A DNA stretch of 64,000 nt from Oryzomicrobium sp. (GCF_021287045.1 NZ_JAJTBG010000001.1:186001-250000); one strand, 5' to 3'. Positions 18,058 to 27,918 are shown, counted from the first letter of the stretch. Notes: generated from the sequence alone by a model not told the origin. Numbers and translations: made by a program.

Positions 18058-21000
18058 TTACTGCTGAATGATTTCCCGCCAGGAGATGCGCTGGGCGACG
18101 CCGGAGCCTGGAGCGACGGGGATATTCTGGGTGACCGTTCCACCGCCGGAAGTGCGGATTGCCGCTTTGCCCTGACCGTTGCCAAGTCGGAAGAGGGTTG
18201 CTGTACTGGCGAGGAAATTGCCGAGGCTGATCGATGCCCAGGTGTTACCTGCAACCGCTCCACCTGTTTGGTAGTTGACCGCGTTGAACCAACTGGTACC
18301 GCCTGGTGAGCATACGTCGGAACTGGGGATGTTACTGGTGAACACCAGGGTACCTTGAGAAAGCCCAGGGCTGGTGTTAATGCGCTCGCCAGTTGATGGT
18401 AGATCGATGTACCACCCTTTTTGGGTAGCGTAATTGGGGGTGATGTTGCTTGAGACGCGCTGCGTTGAATTGCTCGTCGATACTGTCAGTGTTTGCCGTT
18501 GCAAGTTACTGCGGAGCGGCGAAATGACAGCATTGGTGCCACTCGGGGTGCTGAGGTCGTCGATCAGGCCGTACATGGACTGGGTGCTGGTCGCAGAAGC
18601 ATACGCACCGCTGGCTCCAGGGATATCCAGATCGCCTAGGTATTGGCCTGTCCCCACGTAAACGAAGCGTTTGCTGACACCAGCGAGGGTTATTTCCCCA
18701 AGCTCAGGTTCGGTTGTTACCGGTTGGGGGTTATTACTATTGTCGACCAGGGTGGCGAGCTTGACCACGCTCCATTGGGAACTGTCCGAATTGGTGAGGT
18801 CGAAGCGCCATACGTTGCCCTGTAGGTCGCCGCCGTAGACATACTGAACGGTGTTGTCTACGTCCACGTTTTCCACATAGCCACTGATTTTGGCTAGGCC
18901 GCTGGGGGTCGTGCTGCTGCCGACGCCGGTGTCGAGGGCCCGGATCAGATCACCGGTTCTGGCGTTGAGCACGAATAGATACCCATGACCGTCGCCACCC
19001 GAGTCGCCTGTCCCGTTGTTGTAACCCGAGGTCACAAGAACGACCCAGCCGGCGGCAGCCGTCTTTGTGATGAGTGGGCGGCCGTAGCTATAACCGACGT
19101 TGTTTTTGACGACGGTATTGGTGCTGCTGTTCGGAAACTCCCAAAGCACCTTGCTGGCGGCATCGGCTTCGCTGGTGGCAGTAGGCGTGGTGACGTCCAG
19201 GGCAAAGAAACCGCGACCACCCTTGCCCAGGCCGCTAGCGAGGATGGTGTGCCAATCCGGATTGCCGCTTCCCCCGCTGGTGTTGGCGAAGTCCACGTCG
19301 CCGACGCTGCCGACGCCATCCACATAGTAGTGGTGGCCGAACCCCGTTTTGAGAGTTAGAAGATTCAGACTGCTCATCACCAAGTTGGGGATGTAGGCCC
19401 AGCTTTCAGCGCCGCTCGATGCGGTGAATGCATGCATCATGCCGTCATTGGCACCTTGGAATAGGACTCGCGTCCGATTGGCCTGAGCATTGCGGAAAGA
19501 TTGGGTGCACTGGCCCGAAACAGTATTGGAGTAGCAGTTGTCAATGTAGTTGGCGATTGGTGGGCGAACCAGCAGGGGCTCCGCATTGATGATGTCACCA
19601 AGCAGGTGGGCCCGGGTTCTGTAGCCACCCGTCGTCAGATTCTCCTGAGAACGGTCGCCTCGCAGGTAAGCTACCACCGCAGATCCGTCCGCGGGACCCG
19701 GAGGTGTGACTGAGCTGTTGAGTAGGGTCTGTTGAGCACTGCTCAACTTAGTGGTCGTCGAGGCGCTGGTTGGCTGGAACTGGCGGCCTTGCCCCGTCCC
19801 ACTGCTGCCAGAGTAGGTCACGATGGAGCGGTTCGCCGAAGTTCGAGAGTCCAATTGGGTTTGTGGACTGCTGGTCCAAACTGGCGTGGTCAGAACAAGA
19901 TTGCCGGTCGTTAGGTCGACAGGGTAGGCAGCGAGATCGCCGGTCCAGTTGCCGGGACTATAGCTCGACTGATAGACAATATTGTCGCCGCTAACGATGT
20001 TGGGGTTGGATACTGTCACGGCTGCTGCGGCGCTGGCCCGGTCCACAATGTTATTGAGGACTTTGATGAGCGAGGATTGAATCGTTGCAGGATCGGCGGC
20101 ACTGAAGTACTGACCATGTCCGTTGACTGCTGTGTGCCAGAGGTCCTCGATGGTTGTTGCAGTATCGGCTACCGGCTTAGGCCAATTGGCTGTGCCTTGG
20201 GTCAGGTTGTAATAAAAACCTGAAGTTGCTGTCAGGTAATCGCTTTGGTACGGCTGCGATCCATTGGCGCCTAGGCCGATGGTGAATGTGGTCATATGCT
20301 GCCAGCTGGCGGGATCGCTGGTGGTGACTGGGACATTGTTGGTGGCGGTGCTGCCGCTGGTACGCAGGTCGGTGACCCAGTAGTAGGCTGCGACGTCGGC
20401 GAGTGTGTCCTTTACGGCGCTTGAGTCGTAGTAAGGGCGTGGCCAGTTCTGCGCAGCGGTAAGGCCAGGGTCGGGGGCCGGATTTAGGGCAGAGGTAGGC
20501 AAGGTAGGGACTTTGGCTCCATCAATATCGCCGGTACTGTTGTAGCTCCCATTCCAGTAGCCATCCGTGGAAAGAATCGCGTAGTTTTGTTGGCAGGAAT
20601 ACTGTACGGGGTCTACAGAAGTATCGTATTTCGATGTGTATCCCATTTTCCCGTTTTGATAGTAATTCCCCGCCTTCTGAAGGGCGCTTTGTAGTGGAGT
20701 TCCTCCGCCGGGGTCAATGCTGTATAGGGTTGAATACCAAGAATTTTTTTGGGTCTGGTTGAAGTCGCTGATGTTAATGAAATTGGCAGCGTTGCTGTTG
20801 GTGTTGCTGCTATTGTCATTGATTGTTGAGAAGCCAACGCGATAGTTGTTATCTAGTGCTGCAAAGACCCGCCCCATGGCAGTCTTCATGGTTTGAATAC
20901 GGGTACGATAGTAGCTGTACCAGTTGGCGAAGTTCTGAATTTCTTCTGCATAGGTGCATGTAGGTGCATTGGCACAATCCGTGCGATTTGGCCGGCCCGT

Positions 21001-21621
21001 ATAGGATGCGGTTCCAGAATTTATTTCTGTTCTGGTGCAGGTGGAGTAGCTGGTACTGCTGCTAGGTGTTGTTTGGGAACAGGTGTTGTAGAAAGCGTAT
21101 GCTTTGACGGCGGTGTTGTATGTCGAGTTTGAGCTGGTTCGGCACGATCCAGTTGAACTGGGGGAAATTGGCAATCCAGGAGCAGAGGCGGCCGAACTTT
21201 TCATATAGCAAGAAGTTGTTAAATCTAAATTCCCGCTGCCAGAAGTATAGGGGTCGTTCGGTGCGTTGGTAGGTGAAACATTACCCATGGACGTCCCATC
21301 TGCATTAACAGGCGGGGGGTATGTTGTGTTTGGGTCGTAATAAAGCCTGTTGATTTTGCTGTAGTAATAATCTATGTAGCTGTTGCTATATTGGGCTGTG
21401 GCATCCAATCCTGTAATTGATCCCCAGGACATACTTCCAGAATTGTCCAGGATGAACATAATATTTGGCTTGGCTGCATTTTTTACAGCCATTGGGATGT
21501 CGGCAATGCTGAGGTTTGTAGCCATCGATGTGCTGATGGTTTGAGTGATTAACAATACTCCAATATTGAAGGAGTAAATGTTTTTAGAAATTCGCGTTCG
21601 TGTGGATGGCAGTTGGGTCAT
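18058..21621 (-). CDS. pilY1: Type IV pilus tip / biogenesis protein PilY1
   Basis: Large exported pilus-associated protein of 1187 aa, needed for pilus assembly and adhesion in relatives. An N-terminal hydrophobic export signal is followed by a von Willebrand A-like region with the MIDAS motif IMFILDNSGSMSW near residue 60. The C-terminal half is the PilY1 beta-propeller, with QGANDGMMHAFTA, FALDVTTPT and VDNTVQYVYGGDLQGNVWRFDL typical of that domain. ATG 21621 is supported by GGAGA just upstream. Base composition is visibly lower in GC than the flanks, and the middle is rich in Ser/Thr/Asn/Tyr, as for variable adhesins. Confidence 0.93.
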   Translation of the reverse strand: MTQLPSTRTRISKNIYSFNIGVLLITQTISTSMATNLSIADIPMAVKNAAKPNIMFILDNSGSMSWGSITGLDATAQYSNSYIDYYYSKINRLYYDPNTTYPPPVNADGTSMGNVSPTNAPNDPYTSGSGNLDLTTSCYMKSSAASAPGLPISPSSTGSCRTSSNSTYNTAVKAYAFYNTCSQTTPSSSTSYSTCTRTEINSGTASYTGRPNRTDCANAPTCTYAEEIQNFANWYSYYRTRIQTMKTAMGRVFAALDNNYRVGFSTINDNSSNTNSNAANFINISDFNQTQKNSWYSTLYSIDPGGGTPLQSALQKAGNYYQNGKMGYTSKYDTSVDPVQYSCQQNYAILSTDGYWNGSYNSTGDIDGAKVPTLPTSALNPAPDPGLTAAQNWPRPYYDSSAVKDTLADVAAYYWVTDLRTSGSTATNNVPVTTSDPASWQHMTTFTIGLGANGSQPYQSDYLTATSGFYYNLTQGTANWPKPVADTATTIEDLWHTAVNGHGQYFSAADPATIQSSLIKVLNNIVDRASAAAAVTVSNPNIVSGDNIVYQSSYSPGNWTGDLAAYPVDLTTGNLVLTTPVWTSSPQTQLDSRTSANRSIVTYSGSSGTGQGRQFQPTSASTTTKLSSAQQTLLNSSVTPPGPADGSAVVAYLRGDRSQENLTTGGYRTRAHLLGDIINAEPLLVRPPIANYIDNCYSNTVSGQCTQSFRNAQANRTRVLFQGANDGMMHAFTASSGAESWAYIPNLVMSSLNLLTLKTGFGHHYYVDGVGSVGDVDFANTSGGSGNPDWHTILASGLGKGGRGFFALDVTTPTATSEADAASKVLWEFPNSSTNTVVKNNVGYSYGRPLITKTAAAGWVVLVTSGYNNGTGDSGGDGHGYLFVLNARTGDLIRALDTGVGSSTTPSGLAKISGYVENVDVDNTVQYVYGGDLQGNVWRFDLTNSDSSQWSVVKLATLVDNSNNPQPVTTEPELGEITLAGVSKRFVYVGTGQYLGDLDIPGASGAYASATSTQSMYGLIDDLSTPSGTNAVISPLRSNLQRQTLTVSTSNSTQRVSSNITPNYATQKGWYIDLPSTGERINTSPGLSQGTLVFTSNIPSSDVCSPGGTSWFNAVNYQTGGAVAGNTWASISLGNFLASTATLFRLGNGQGKAAIRTSGGGTVTQNIPVAPGSGVAQRISWREIIQQ

Positions 21622-21664
21622 GATCCGCTCTCCGGGTTGCATAGCTTTTTTGAGTAGGCGGTTT

Positions 21665-22294
21665 TTATTCAGTGACGATGGCTTGTGTCATACTGATCGT
21701 ATTACGCGGCCCGCTCACTCTAATGGTGATCCGGTAGTAGATCTGTTGTGGATTGGTAAAGCTGGCGCTACCGACTTTTTTTGAGCCACCACCGGCAGAT
21801 GTCCCGGAATAACAAGTACTGGCAATGTTGGTCGTAGTAGTTACGCCGTTACAGAGCCGATCAATGACGTATTGAGTCACGAAGGCGCCGTTTACTGTTT
21901 GGGATGTGGCTACGCTGGCCCAATTGATGGGGGTTGATGTCGCTGTTACATCGAATTGCTCTTGATAGGGTATGCCGTTTGCGTCGGTTTTACGGGTGGT
22001 GGCGTAATAGGTGCAATTCGTTGTGCAATTGGCTGGCTGATTGGTGTTCATGTTGCCGATGAAGGTGTTGCCCAGGTCGAGAAAGGCGCGTTCGACCCCG
22101 TTGTCTGCCGCGTGGAGCGCCGCCTGTTTGAATGCCAAATTGCCTGCAATGACGTTGGTGGTGCTGACGCCCCGTATTAGTGCTAAACCGGCCATGGTCA
22201 TGGCAAACAGACCGATCAATGCGATCAGGAGGACGATACCTCGTTCTCTTTTGAAGGGAAGGTGTTTGCCGGCGGTGGTCAGAGATTGGTCCAT
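21665..22294 (-). CDS. pilX: Minor pilin PilX
   Basis: Minor type IV pilin of 209 aa. The N-terminus has a basic leader ending in KRERG, then IVLLIALIGLFAMTMAGLAL as the hydrophobic helix; like other PilX proteins it lacks the Glu5 of major pilins. AADNGVERAFLDLGN is a PilX-family segment. It overlaps pilW by 16 bp at its start. It is the fifth of six genes that together form the tip-initiation complex with PilY1. Confidence 0.88.
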   Translation of the reverse strand: MDQSLTTAGKHLPFKRERGIVLLIALIGLFAMTMAGLALIRGVSTTNVIAGNLAFKQAALHAADNGVERAFLDLGNTFIGNMNTNQPANCTTNCTYYATTRKTDANGIPYQEQFDVTATSTPINWASVATSQTVNGAFVTQYVIDRLCNGVTTTTNIASTCYSGTSAGGGSKKVGSASFTNPQQIYYRITIRVSGPRNTISMTQAIVTE

Positions 22295-23385
22295 ATGACG
22301 TTCCGCAACGGGATGATGGTCTGGTAGGTTCTGTAGCGGTAGCGCTGCCAATCGGCATTTCCCGATAGGTCGATCGCAGGAGCGGGGCTTGTGGCCGAAT
22401 CGGCTTTCCAGGCGCAAGGACCGTTGTTGATGATGCCGCTATCGGTTGTGCATGTATTGGTGACGTTGGTGGGGGCTATCGCGGTCGTGCGTGTCACAAC
22501 CACGATGCGCAATGCCTTGATGCGCTTGCGGTCGGTGGAAGATGGGGTTGCCCATGTTGAGCCAGTGGCGTCGACCCATTGAGTGACGTTGGTCGAGCCG
22601 GCTGGGGCAATGCCGTATTGGGCTTGAAGGTTGACCACATTTGATACCAGCGGTGTCGTTGTTGAGCTTTGTCCCGCTCCATTCAAAGTGGATTCAACAA
22701 CCTGAAGATTTCCGTTGTTGACGGAATAGGTGTGTGTTACCAGGCCATTGATGTTGAATACTTTGGCACCGGCTATGTAGTCTGGCCAGCCGTTACTGGT
22801 GATATACGCTGAGGCTGGGTTGAGGTTGGGCGAGGATGAGGCTGGCGCATGTGTCAGTGTGGATGCGCTGGAGTCAATAGCGGAAACGTTAAAAAGAGTG
22901 CAATTTGCTCCTTGCACGATCAACGCCAGGTTTGAGGTGGAAAAGCCGAAGGTACGGCTTACCGGGAAAGGACTGGCAGCACTTGTGTCGGCAGTCAGAA
23001 ATGCTGGTAGCGATGAAAGGAAGTTGGTGGTGTAGCGGATGCTGATGGTGTCTGAGGCGCCGGCCCCACCGTCGACAATGGCTACTGGGGCTAAGTTGAA
23101 GCCGGTAATTGCGCCGGAGTTTAGATAAGTATAAAAGTTGGTGCAGTCGAACGGAGAGGGTTCGGCAAGGCCGGATCCTGCGTTGTGAATGTCCTGTTCC
23201 AGCATGGCGATGGAAACAAGACCGTTTTCCTGTGCCTCTGACCCCGAGTTGGTAGTGCGTTTTTGAGCTTCGAAAAGGGACATGGTTTGGACGATGGCCA
23301 ATGAGGCCACGAGACCAACAGCGAGGCCGACCATCAGTTCGACCAAACTGAAGCCCTTATGCCGTGGGTGGATAGTGGGGGGCAT
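22279..23385 (-). CDS. pilW: Minor pilin PilW
   Basis: Minor type IV pilin of 368 aa. The prepilin site HKG/FSLVELMVGLAVGLVAS is clear at residues 10-28, cleaved by PilD before Phe. DIHNAGSGLAEPSPFDC near residue 75 is typical of PilW. A long C-terminal domain includes paired cysteines. It follows pilV by 7 bp. It takes part in priming pilus assembly at the inner membrane. Confidence 0.92.
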   Translation of the reverse strand: MPPTIHPRHKGFSLVELMVGLAVGLVASLAIVQTMSLFEAQKRTTNSGSEAQENGLVSIAMLEQDIHNAGSGLAEPSPFDCTNFYTYLNSGAITGFNLAPVAIVDGGAGASDTISIRYTTNFLSSLPAFLTADTSAASPFPVSRTFGFSTSNLALIVQGANCTLFNVSAIDSSASTLTHAPASSSPNLNPASAYITSNGWPDYIAGAKVFNINGLVTHTYSVNNGNLQVVESTLNGAGQSSTTTPLVSNVVNLQAQYGIAPAGSTNVTQWVDATGSTWATPSSTDRKRIKALRIVVVTRTTAIAPTNVTNTCTTDSGIINNGPCAWKADSATSPAPAIDLSGNADWQRYRYRTYQTIIPLRNVIWTNL

Positions 23386-23392
23386 GGCTGAC

Positions 23393-23827
23393 TCAATTCA
23401 CCTGGGCGATTGCTGTATGTATGTGTTGGCCACTGTTTGGTTGTTGCCAACATAGGCGGACGGTGACGGTATTGGTCGAGGTGTCCACAATGACGCTCCC
23501 CGTCCCCGCTGGCAGGGTATTCGTTACGTCGATCAACCAATTCTGGAGATCGGTATAGGTTGACGCCGTGCCTGTTGGAGCACAGGCCGTGCCGGCGGCA
23601 AGGTGCTGATAGCTGGCAATATTGGATCGGTCGGTCCAAATGCGTGAGATGACTTGGTTGGCAAGGTAGGCGGCATCGGCGCGGTATTTTGCGTCGCTAC
23701 TCGAACTGATGGCTGCGGCCTGCATGCCGACGAGTCCGAGCAGGCCGAGGGAAAAAATGGTAATGGCGACAAGTGCTTCAAGGAGCGAGAAGCCGCGGCA
23801 GTTCTGCGGTGCTGGCGTCAAGGGCAT
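23393..23827 (-). CDS. pilV: Minor pilin PilV
   Basis: Minor type IV pilin of 144 aa. The prepilin site is CRG/FSLLEALVAITIFSLGLLG. QAAAISSSSDAKYRADAAYLANQ is the usual PilV helix continuation. It overlaps fimT by 10 bp and precedes pilW, the standard order fimT-pilV-pilW-pilX-pilY1. Confidence 0.92.
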   Translation of the reverse strand: MPLTPAPQNCRGFSLLEALVAITIFSLGLLGLVGMQAAAISSSSDAKYRADAAYLANQVISRIWTDRSNIASYQHLAAGTACAPTGTASTYTDLQNWLIDVTNTLPAGTGSVIVDTSTNTVTVRLCWQQPNSGQHIHTAIAQVN

Positions 23828-24354
23828 TTGCGCGGATCCCCTGCTGTGGTGATGGATGGGTCGCAGAGCAGCCCCCCGCTGGTAACGCCAAAGACCAGGC
23901 GGCGTGTCATGGTGCCGTTTGCTGATGAGAAATCGATCTGGGTAATCGAGTTGCTGCCATCGGCGTTGGCCGTAACCCGGCCAAATGAGTTAAAGGTGAT
24001 AGTGGCTGCTGCTGTGGGGGTGACGGCAATGGTCACGAAGCCCCCCGTGCCTTCACGGGCAGGCTTGGACTCGATGTTGACACCGGTGTCGGTCTGCACG
24101 ACCCAGGAGGTGTCATTGGAAACGACCAGGCGAACCCTGGCGTTTTGCCGTACGGCTTCCGCTCGCGCTAACTGAAACCCCTGATAGAGGGATTCTGCCG
24201 TGCTGCGAACGGCAGTATTGGCGAGAAATGTACGAAACGAGGGGGCGGCGATTCCAAGCAGGACGGCAAGCACTGCTAGCGCGATCAACATTTCGACAAG
24301 GGTCACCCCTAGCTGAATTGATCGAGAGCGCAAACCAGGGGGTATCGTCAGCAT
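23818..24354 (-). CDS. fimT: Minor pilin, FimT/GspH family
   Basis: Minor pilin or pseudopilin of 178 aa. The prepilin site is QLG/VTLVEMLIALAVLAVLLGI, followed by the GspH signature AAPSFRTFLANTAVRSTAESLYQG and QLARAEAVRQN. In relatives FimT binds DNA or supports natural transformation. It overlaps pilE by 7 bp. Confidence 0.9.
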   Translation of the reverse strand: MLTIPPGLRSRSIQLGVTLVEMLIALAVLAVLLGIAAPSFRTFLANTAVRSTAESLYQGFQLARAEAVRQNARVRLVVSNDTSWVVQTDTGVNIESKPAREGTGGFVTIAVTPTAAATITFNSFGRVTANADGSNSITQIDFSSANGTMTRRLVFGVTSGGLLCDPSITTAGDPRKCP

Positions 24355-24773
24355 GAGTCGCCTGCGCGTTGTATCCAGCAGTTTTTCGTCCCAGAGGCGC
24401 CGGGGAATGCCGTGGTCTGTTTCGTGTTGCTCTGATCAATAGTGAAGGTGAAGCCATTCATGACGCCAATGCCTTGGGCTTGCGCCGTGTAGGTGTCGGC
24501 CGTGAAGGTCGGGCAAGAAAACTGAAAGTATTTGCCCGTGGGGGCAGTGGCTTGGACGCAGGGCGGCGCATTAACGTAGGTTCGGTTGTCTTGGTAATAC
24601 TGTTCCAACTGGACCCGCATATTAGCCAGCGTAGAAGTGGCTTCGGTAATGTTGCCCCGTTGTATGTAGGCGGTATATGAGGGGTACGCAATCGTAGAAA
24701 GCAGGGCGACGATCGCGACCACGATCATCAGTTCGATTAGGGTGAATCCGTGTTGGTTGCGCGGCTGGTTCAT
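24348..24773 (-). CDS. pilE: Type IV pilin PilE (minor or competence pilin)
   Basis: Type IV pilin of 141 aa. The prepilin site is QHG/FTLIELMIVVAIVALLSTI with Glu5 present. The AYPSYTAYIQRGNITEA continuation and DNRTYVNAPPC match PilE/ComP-type proteins. The C-terminal disulfide region includes NCWIQRAGDSC. It is the promoter-proximal gene of the pilin operon. Being next to fimT-pilVWXY1 it is more likely a minor pilin than the major fibre subunit. Start chosen at MNQPRNQHG. Confidence 0.9.
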   Translation of the reverse strand: MNQPRNQHGFTLIELMIVVAIVALLSTIAYPSYTAYIQRGNITEATSTLANMRVQLEQYYQDNRTYVNAPPCVQATAPTGKYFQFSCPTFTADTYTAQAQGIGVMNGFTFTIDQSNTKQTTAFPGASGTKNCWIQRAGDSC

Positions 24774-24936
24774 GGGGAGGTCCAGGATTGATTTTCCCCA
24801 TGATAGTAATGGGTTCGAGAGCAGTGGCCGATTTTGCGACAGAATGACGGTCGGGCGCGACGAGTGGCTTGTGGGTAAAGGTGTACACACGGCCTTTTTC
24901 GTCTCGGGGCATTGTGGTAAAGTTGCGACCCATTTT

Positions 24937-25012
<76 letters not shown>

Positions 25013-25021
25013 GGACAAACA

Positions 25022-25058
25022 CGAGGCCCCGGGGATTCCCCGGGGCCTCGTCGTTTCT
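25022..25058 (+). terminator. Terminator after tRNA-Thr
   Basis: Perfect 13-bp stem: left arm 25022-25034, loop ATT, right arm 25038-25050, then TCGTTTCT. It begins 9 bp after the tRNA. Confidence 0.85.
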
Positions 25059-25152
25059 GCTCCGGCACCCGGAGTCCGTTCAAGAGCGGCGGGGCGGTCG
25101 GAGGGCGGGGGTGGTATGCTCTGCCCCTTTTACAGAGCCGAGGGTTGTTGCC

Positions 25153-27600
25153 GTGGGGGATTGCTACCACTGCGGGTTGCCTGTACCTGCCGACGTTCAT
25201 CTGGCCGTTACGGTCGACGGGGTTGATCGCCAGCTGTGCTGCAATGGCTGCCAGGCCGTTGCCGAGGCCATCGTCGCCAACGGGCTGGAGGACTACTACC
25301 GCCACCGTGATGCCCTGCCCGAATCCCCCCGGGAAGCCCTGCCGGCCATCGTCGGCGAACTCAAGCTCTACGATCACGCCGATTTCCAGAAAAGCTTCGT
25401 GCGCGCCCTTGGGGACAATGAGCGCGAGGCGTCCCTGATCCTGGAGGGCATCACCTGCGCCGCTTGTGTCTGGCTCAATGAGCAGCACGTGGCTAGGCTG
25501 CCCGGGGTGGTGGCCATCGACATCAACTACGCCACTCGCCGCGCCCGGGTGCGCTGGGACGAATCCCGCATCCAGCTTTCCGGCATCCTCGCGGCCATCC
25601 AGGCCATCGGCTATCGGGCCCATCCTTACGATGCCGCGCGCCACGAGGAAATCGCCCGCCGCGAGCGCCGCGACATGCTGTGGCGCCTGTGGGTGGCCGG
25701 GTTCGGCATGATGCAGGTGATGATGTACGCCATTCCCGTCTATATGGCCGGCGATGGCGAGATGACCCAGGATATCGAGGGATTGATGCGCTGGGCCAGC
25801 CTGCTGCTGACCCTGCCGGTGGTGATCTACTCCTCGGCCCCGTTCTTCCGCAACGCCTGGCGCGACTTCCGCTTCCGCCGGGTCGGCATGGACGTGCCGG
25901 TGGCCCTGGGTGTCGGGTCGGCCTTTGTCGCCAGCGTCTGGGCAACATTGGTGGGAACCGGCGAGGTGTATTTCGATTCGGTCGCCATGTTCGTCTTTTT
26001 CCTGCTCGGCGGGCGCTTCCTCGAAATGGTGGCACGGCAGAAGGCCGTTAGCGTCACCGAGGCTCTGGCCAAGCTAATGCCGGCGTTCGCCTTGCGCCTG
26101 CTGCCTGCTGGCGCGGGCGCAACCGAACAGGTGCTGGTGTCGGATTTGCGCCCCGGTGACCGGGTGCTGGTCAAGCCGGGGGAAACCATTCCTGCCGACG
26201 GCATTGTGGTGGAAGGGGTGAGCGCCGCGGACGAGGCGCTGCTCAGCGGCGAAAGCCGGCCGGTGGCCAAACGCCCCGGCGATGTGGTGACGGGTGGTGC
26301 CCAGAACGTGGAAAGCCCCCTGGTGGTGGAAGTTTCCGCCGTGGGCGAGGGGACCCGCTTGTCCGCCATCGTGCGCCTGATGGAGCGGGCAGCCAGCGAA
26401 AAGCCGCAATTGGTGGAAATCGCCAACCGGGCGGCGGGGCGCTTCATCGCCGCCATTCTGCCCATTGCCGCGGCCACGGCCATCGGCTGGGCCTGGTTCG
26501 ATCCGTCCCAGGCATTGTGGATCACCGTTTCGGTGCTGGTGGTGACCTGCCCCTGCGCCCTGTCCCTGGCGACGCCGATTGCTCTGACCGTGGCCAGCGG
26601 CGCCCTGGCCCGGGACGGCGTGCTGGTGACCCGCGGCCATGCCATCGAAACCCTGGCTCGGGCCACCTGTTTCGTCTTCGATAAGACCGGCACCCTGACC
26701 ATGGGGCAGATGCGGGTCGAGCACATTCATCCTGTTTCGGGGTTTGCAGCGGACGATGCGTTGCAACTGGCGGCCTCGCTGGAGCAGGCCTCGGCCCACC
26801 CCATCGCCCGTGCCCTGGCGGGCACGGTGGAACAACGGGGGCGCCCGTTGCTGCCCGTCACCACGGCGGCGGCTGTGGCCGGCCAAGGGGTGAGCGGCTG
26901 GATCGATGGCCGGGAATTGCGCTGCGGTCGTCCCGAGTATGTGGCCGACCTGCACGGGCAGCCGCTGCCGCAAGAGCTTCTGAATGCCGCCGAGGCGTCG
27001 GCCACCCGGGTCGCCCTGGGCGATGCCCGGGGCTGGTTGGCCTTTTTCGATCTGGACGACGACATCCGGCCCCATGCCGATCAGTTGATCGCCCGCCTGC
27101 GCCGCGAAGGGCGCCGGGTAGTACTGCTGTCCGGGGACGCGCCCGCGGCCGTGGCCCGGGTTGCGGCCCAGCTCGGCATCGATGACGTGCGGGCCGGCGT
27201 GTCGCCCCAGGGCAAGCACGACGCCGTGGCCGCCTTGCAGGCCGAAGGTGAAGTCGTGGCCATGATCGGCGACGGGGTCAACGATGCGCCGGTCCTGGCC
27301 CAGGCCCAGGTTTCCATCGCCATGGGCGGTGGTGCGCCCCTGGCCCGGACCCAGGCGGACCTGGTGCTGCTGTCCGACAACCTGAGTCACCTGACGGGGG
27401 CTGTCGTCCTGGTGCGCAAGGCGCTGCGTATCATCCGCGAGAACCTGTGGTGGTCGGTTAGCTACAATGTGGTGGCCATTCCCATGGCTATCGCCGGCTA
27501 TGTCACCCCCTGGCTGGCGGCCATCGTCATGTCGGGAAGCTCGCTGCTGGTCGTCCTCAATTCCCTGCGCCTGCAGCGTGCTGTGGACACGGAGGCCTGA
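25153..27600 (+). CDS. ccoI: Copper-transporting P-type ATPase of cbb3 oxidase assembly
   Basis: P1B-type ATPase that moves copper across the inner membrane for cbb3 oxidase CuB. From GTG 25153 it has 815 aa. N-terminal CYHCGLPV and CCNGCQ, then an HMA-like domain with GITCAACVWLNE near residue 100, are typical of CcoI/FixI. Core motifs are CPCALSLATPIALT (metal channel), DKTGTLTMG (phosphorylation Asp), and GDGVNDAPVLAQA. GTG 25153 has GAGGG 9 bases upstream; an in-frame GTG at 25111 is possible. The 12-bp gap to ccoS and the ccoNOQP genes beyond confirm the role. Confidence 0.94.
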   Translation: MGDCYHCGLPVPADVHLAVTVDGVDRQLCCNGCQAVAEAIVANGLEDYYRHRDALPESPREALPAIVGELKLYDHADFQKSFVRALGDNEREASLILEGITCAACVWLNEQHVARLPGVVAIDINYATRRARVRWDESRIQLSGILAAIQAIGYRAHPYDAARHEEIARRERRDMLWRLWVAGFGMMQVMMYAIPVYMAGDGEMTQDIEGLMRWASLLLTLPVVIYSSAPFFRNAWRDFRFRRVGMDVPVALGVGSAFVASVWATLVGTGEVYFDSVAMFVFFLLGGRFLEMVARQKAVSVTEALAKLMPAFALRLLPAGAGATEQVLVSDLRPGDRVLVKPGETIPADGIVVEGVSAADEALLSGESRPVAKRPGDVVTGGAQNVESPLVVEVSAVGEGTRLSAIVRLMERAASEKPQLVEIANRAAGRFIAAILPIAAATAIGWAWFDPSQALWITVSVLVVTCPCALSLATPIALTVASGALARDGVLVTRGHAIETLARATCFVFDKTGTLTMGQMRVEHIHPVSGFAADDALQLAASLEQASAHPIARALAGTVEQRGRPLLPVTTAAAVAGQGVSGWIDGRELRCGRPEYVADLHGQPLPQELLNAAEASATRVALGDARGWLAFFDLDDDIRPHADQLIARLRREGRRVVLLSGDAPAAVARVAAQLGIDDVRAGVSPQGKHDAVAALQAEGEVVAMIGDGVNDAPVLAQAQVSIAMGGGAPLARTQADLVLLSDNLSHLTGAVVLVRKALRIIRENLWWSVSYNVVAIPMAIAGYVTPWLAAIVMSGSSLLVVLNSLRLQRAVDTEA

Positions 27601-27612
27601 TTCGGAGTCGTC

Positions 27613-27810
27613 ATGGAAAGCCTGTACCTGTTGATCCCCCTCTCCGTGCTCCTGGTGTTCCTCATTGCCCTGATCTTCTGGTGGTCGGTGAAGAGCGGCC
27701 AGTTTGAGGACCTGGAAGGGCCGGCCTACCGGATCCTGATGGATAAGGAGCCGGGGGAAGAGAGAGCCGCCAAGCCGGCTGCCGATTCGACATCGCCGCC
27801 AAAGGCGTGA
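27613..27810 (+). CDS. ccoS: cbb3 oxidase maturation protein CcoS
   Basis: A 65-aa single-pass membrane protein. MESLYLLIPLSVLLVFLIAL and IFWWSVKSGQFEDLEGPAYR are near-invariant in CcoS. It is needed for cofactor insertion into cbb3 oxidase. It follows ccoI by 12 bp; a 465-bp gap then holds a predicted small RNA before ccoN. Confidence 0.95.
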   Translation: MESLYLLIPLSVLLVFLIALIFWWSVKSGQFEDLEGPAYRILMDKEPGEERAAKPAADSTSPPKA

Positions 27811-27870
27811 TCAGGCCCGCAGGAGGTTTAGGGCCATGGATGAGCCGTGCTTTGCCGGGGGCATCGGGGT

Positions 27871-27884
27871 TTGATCTGGGTCAA
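27871..27884 (+). promoter_or_regulatory. FNR box of the predicted small RNA
   Basis: TTGAT-CTGG-GTCAA matches 9 of 10 fixed bases of TTGATN4ATCAA. CATAAT (27907-27912) is a good -10, which puts the start near 27919. The box centre is then at -41.5, the ideal class II activator position. Confidence 0.8.
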
Positions 27885-27918
27885 AATCGAACTTGGGTAC
27901 GTCGGACATAATCCGTCC

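Noticed and set aside
17379-24773. Mobile element as the cause of the lower-GC pilin segment.
   Set aside because: No integrase, transposase or direct repeats were seen beside it; the adjacent tRNA-Thr is intact and I found no partial copy of its 3' end. Transfer remains possible but unproven.
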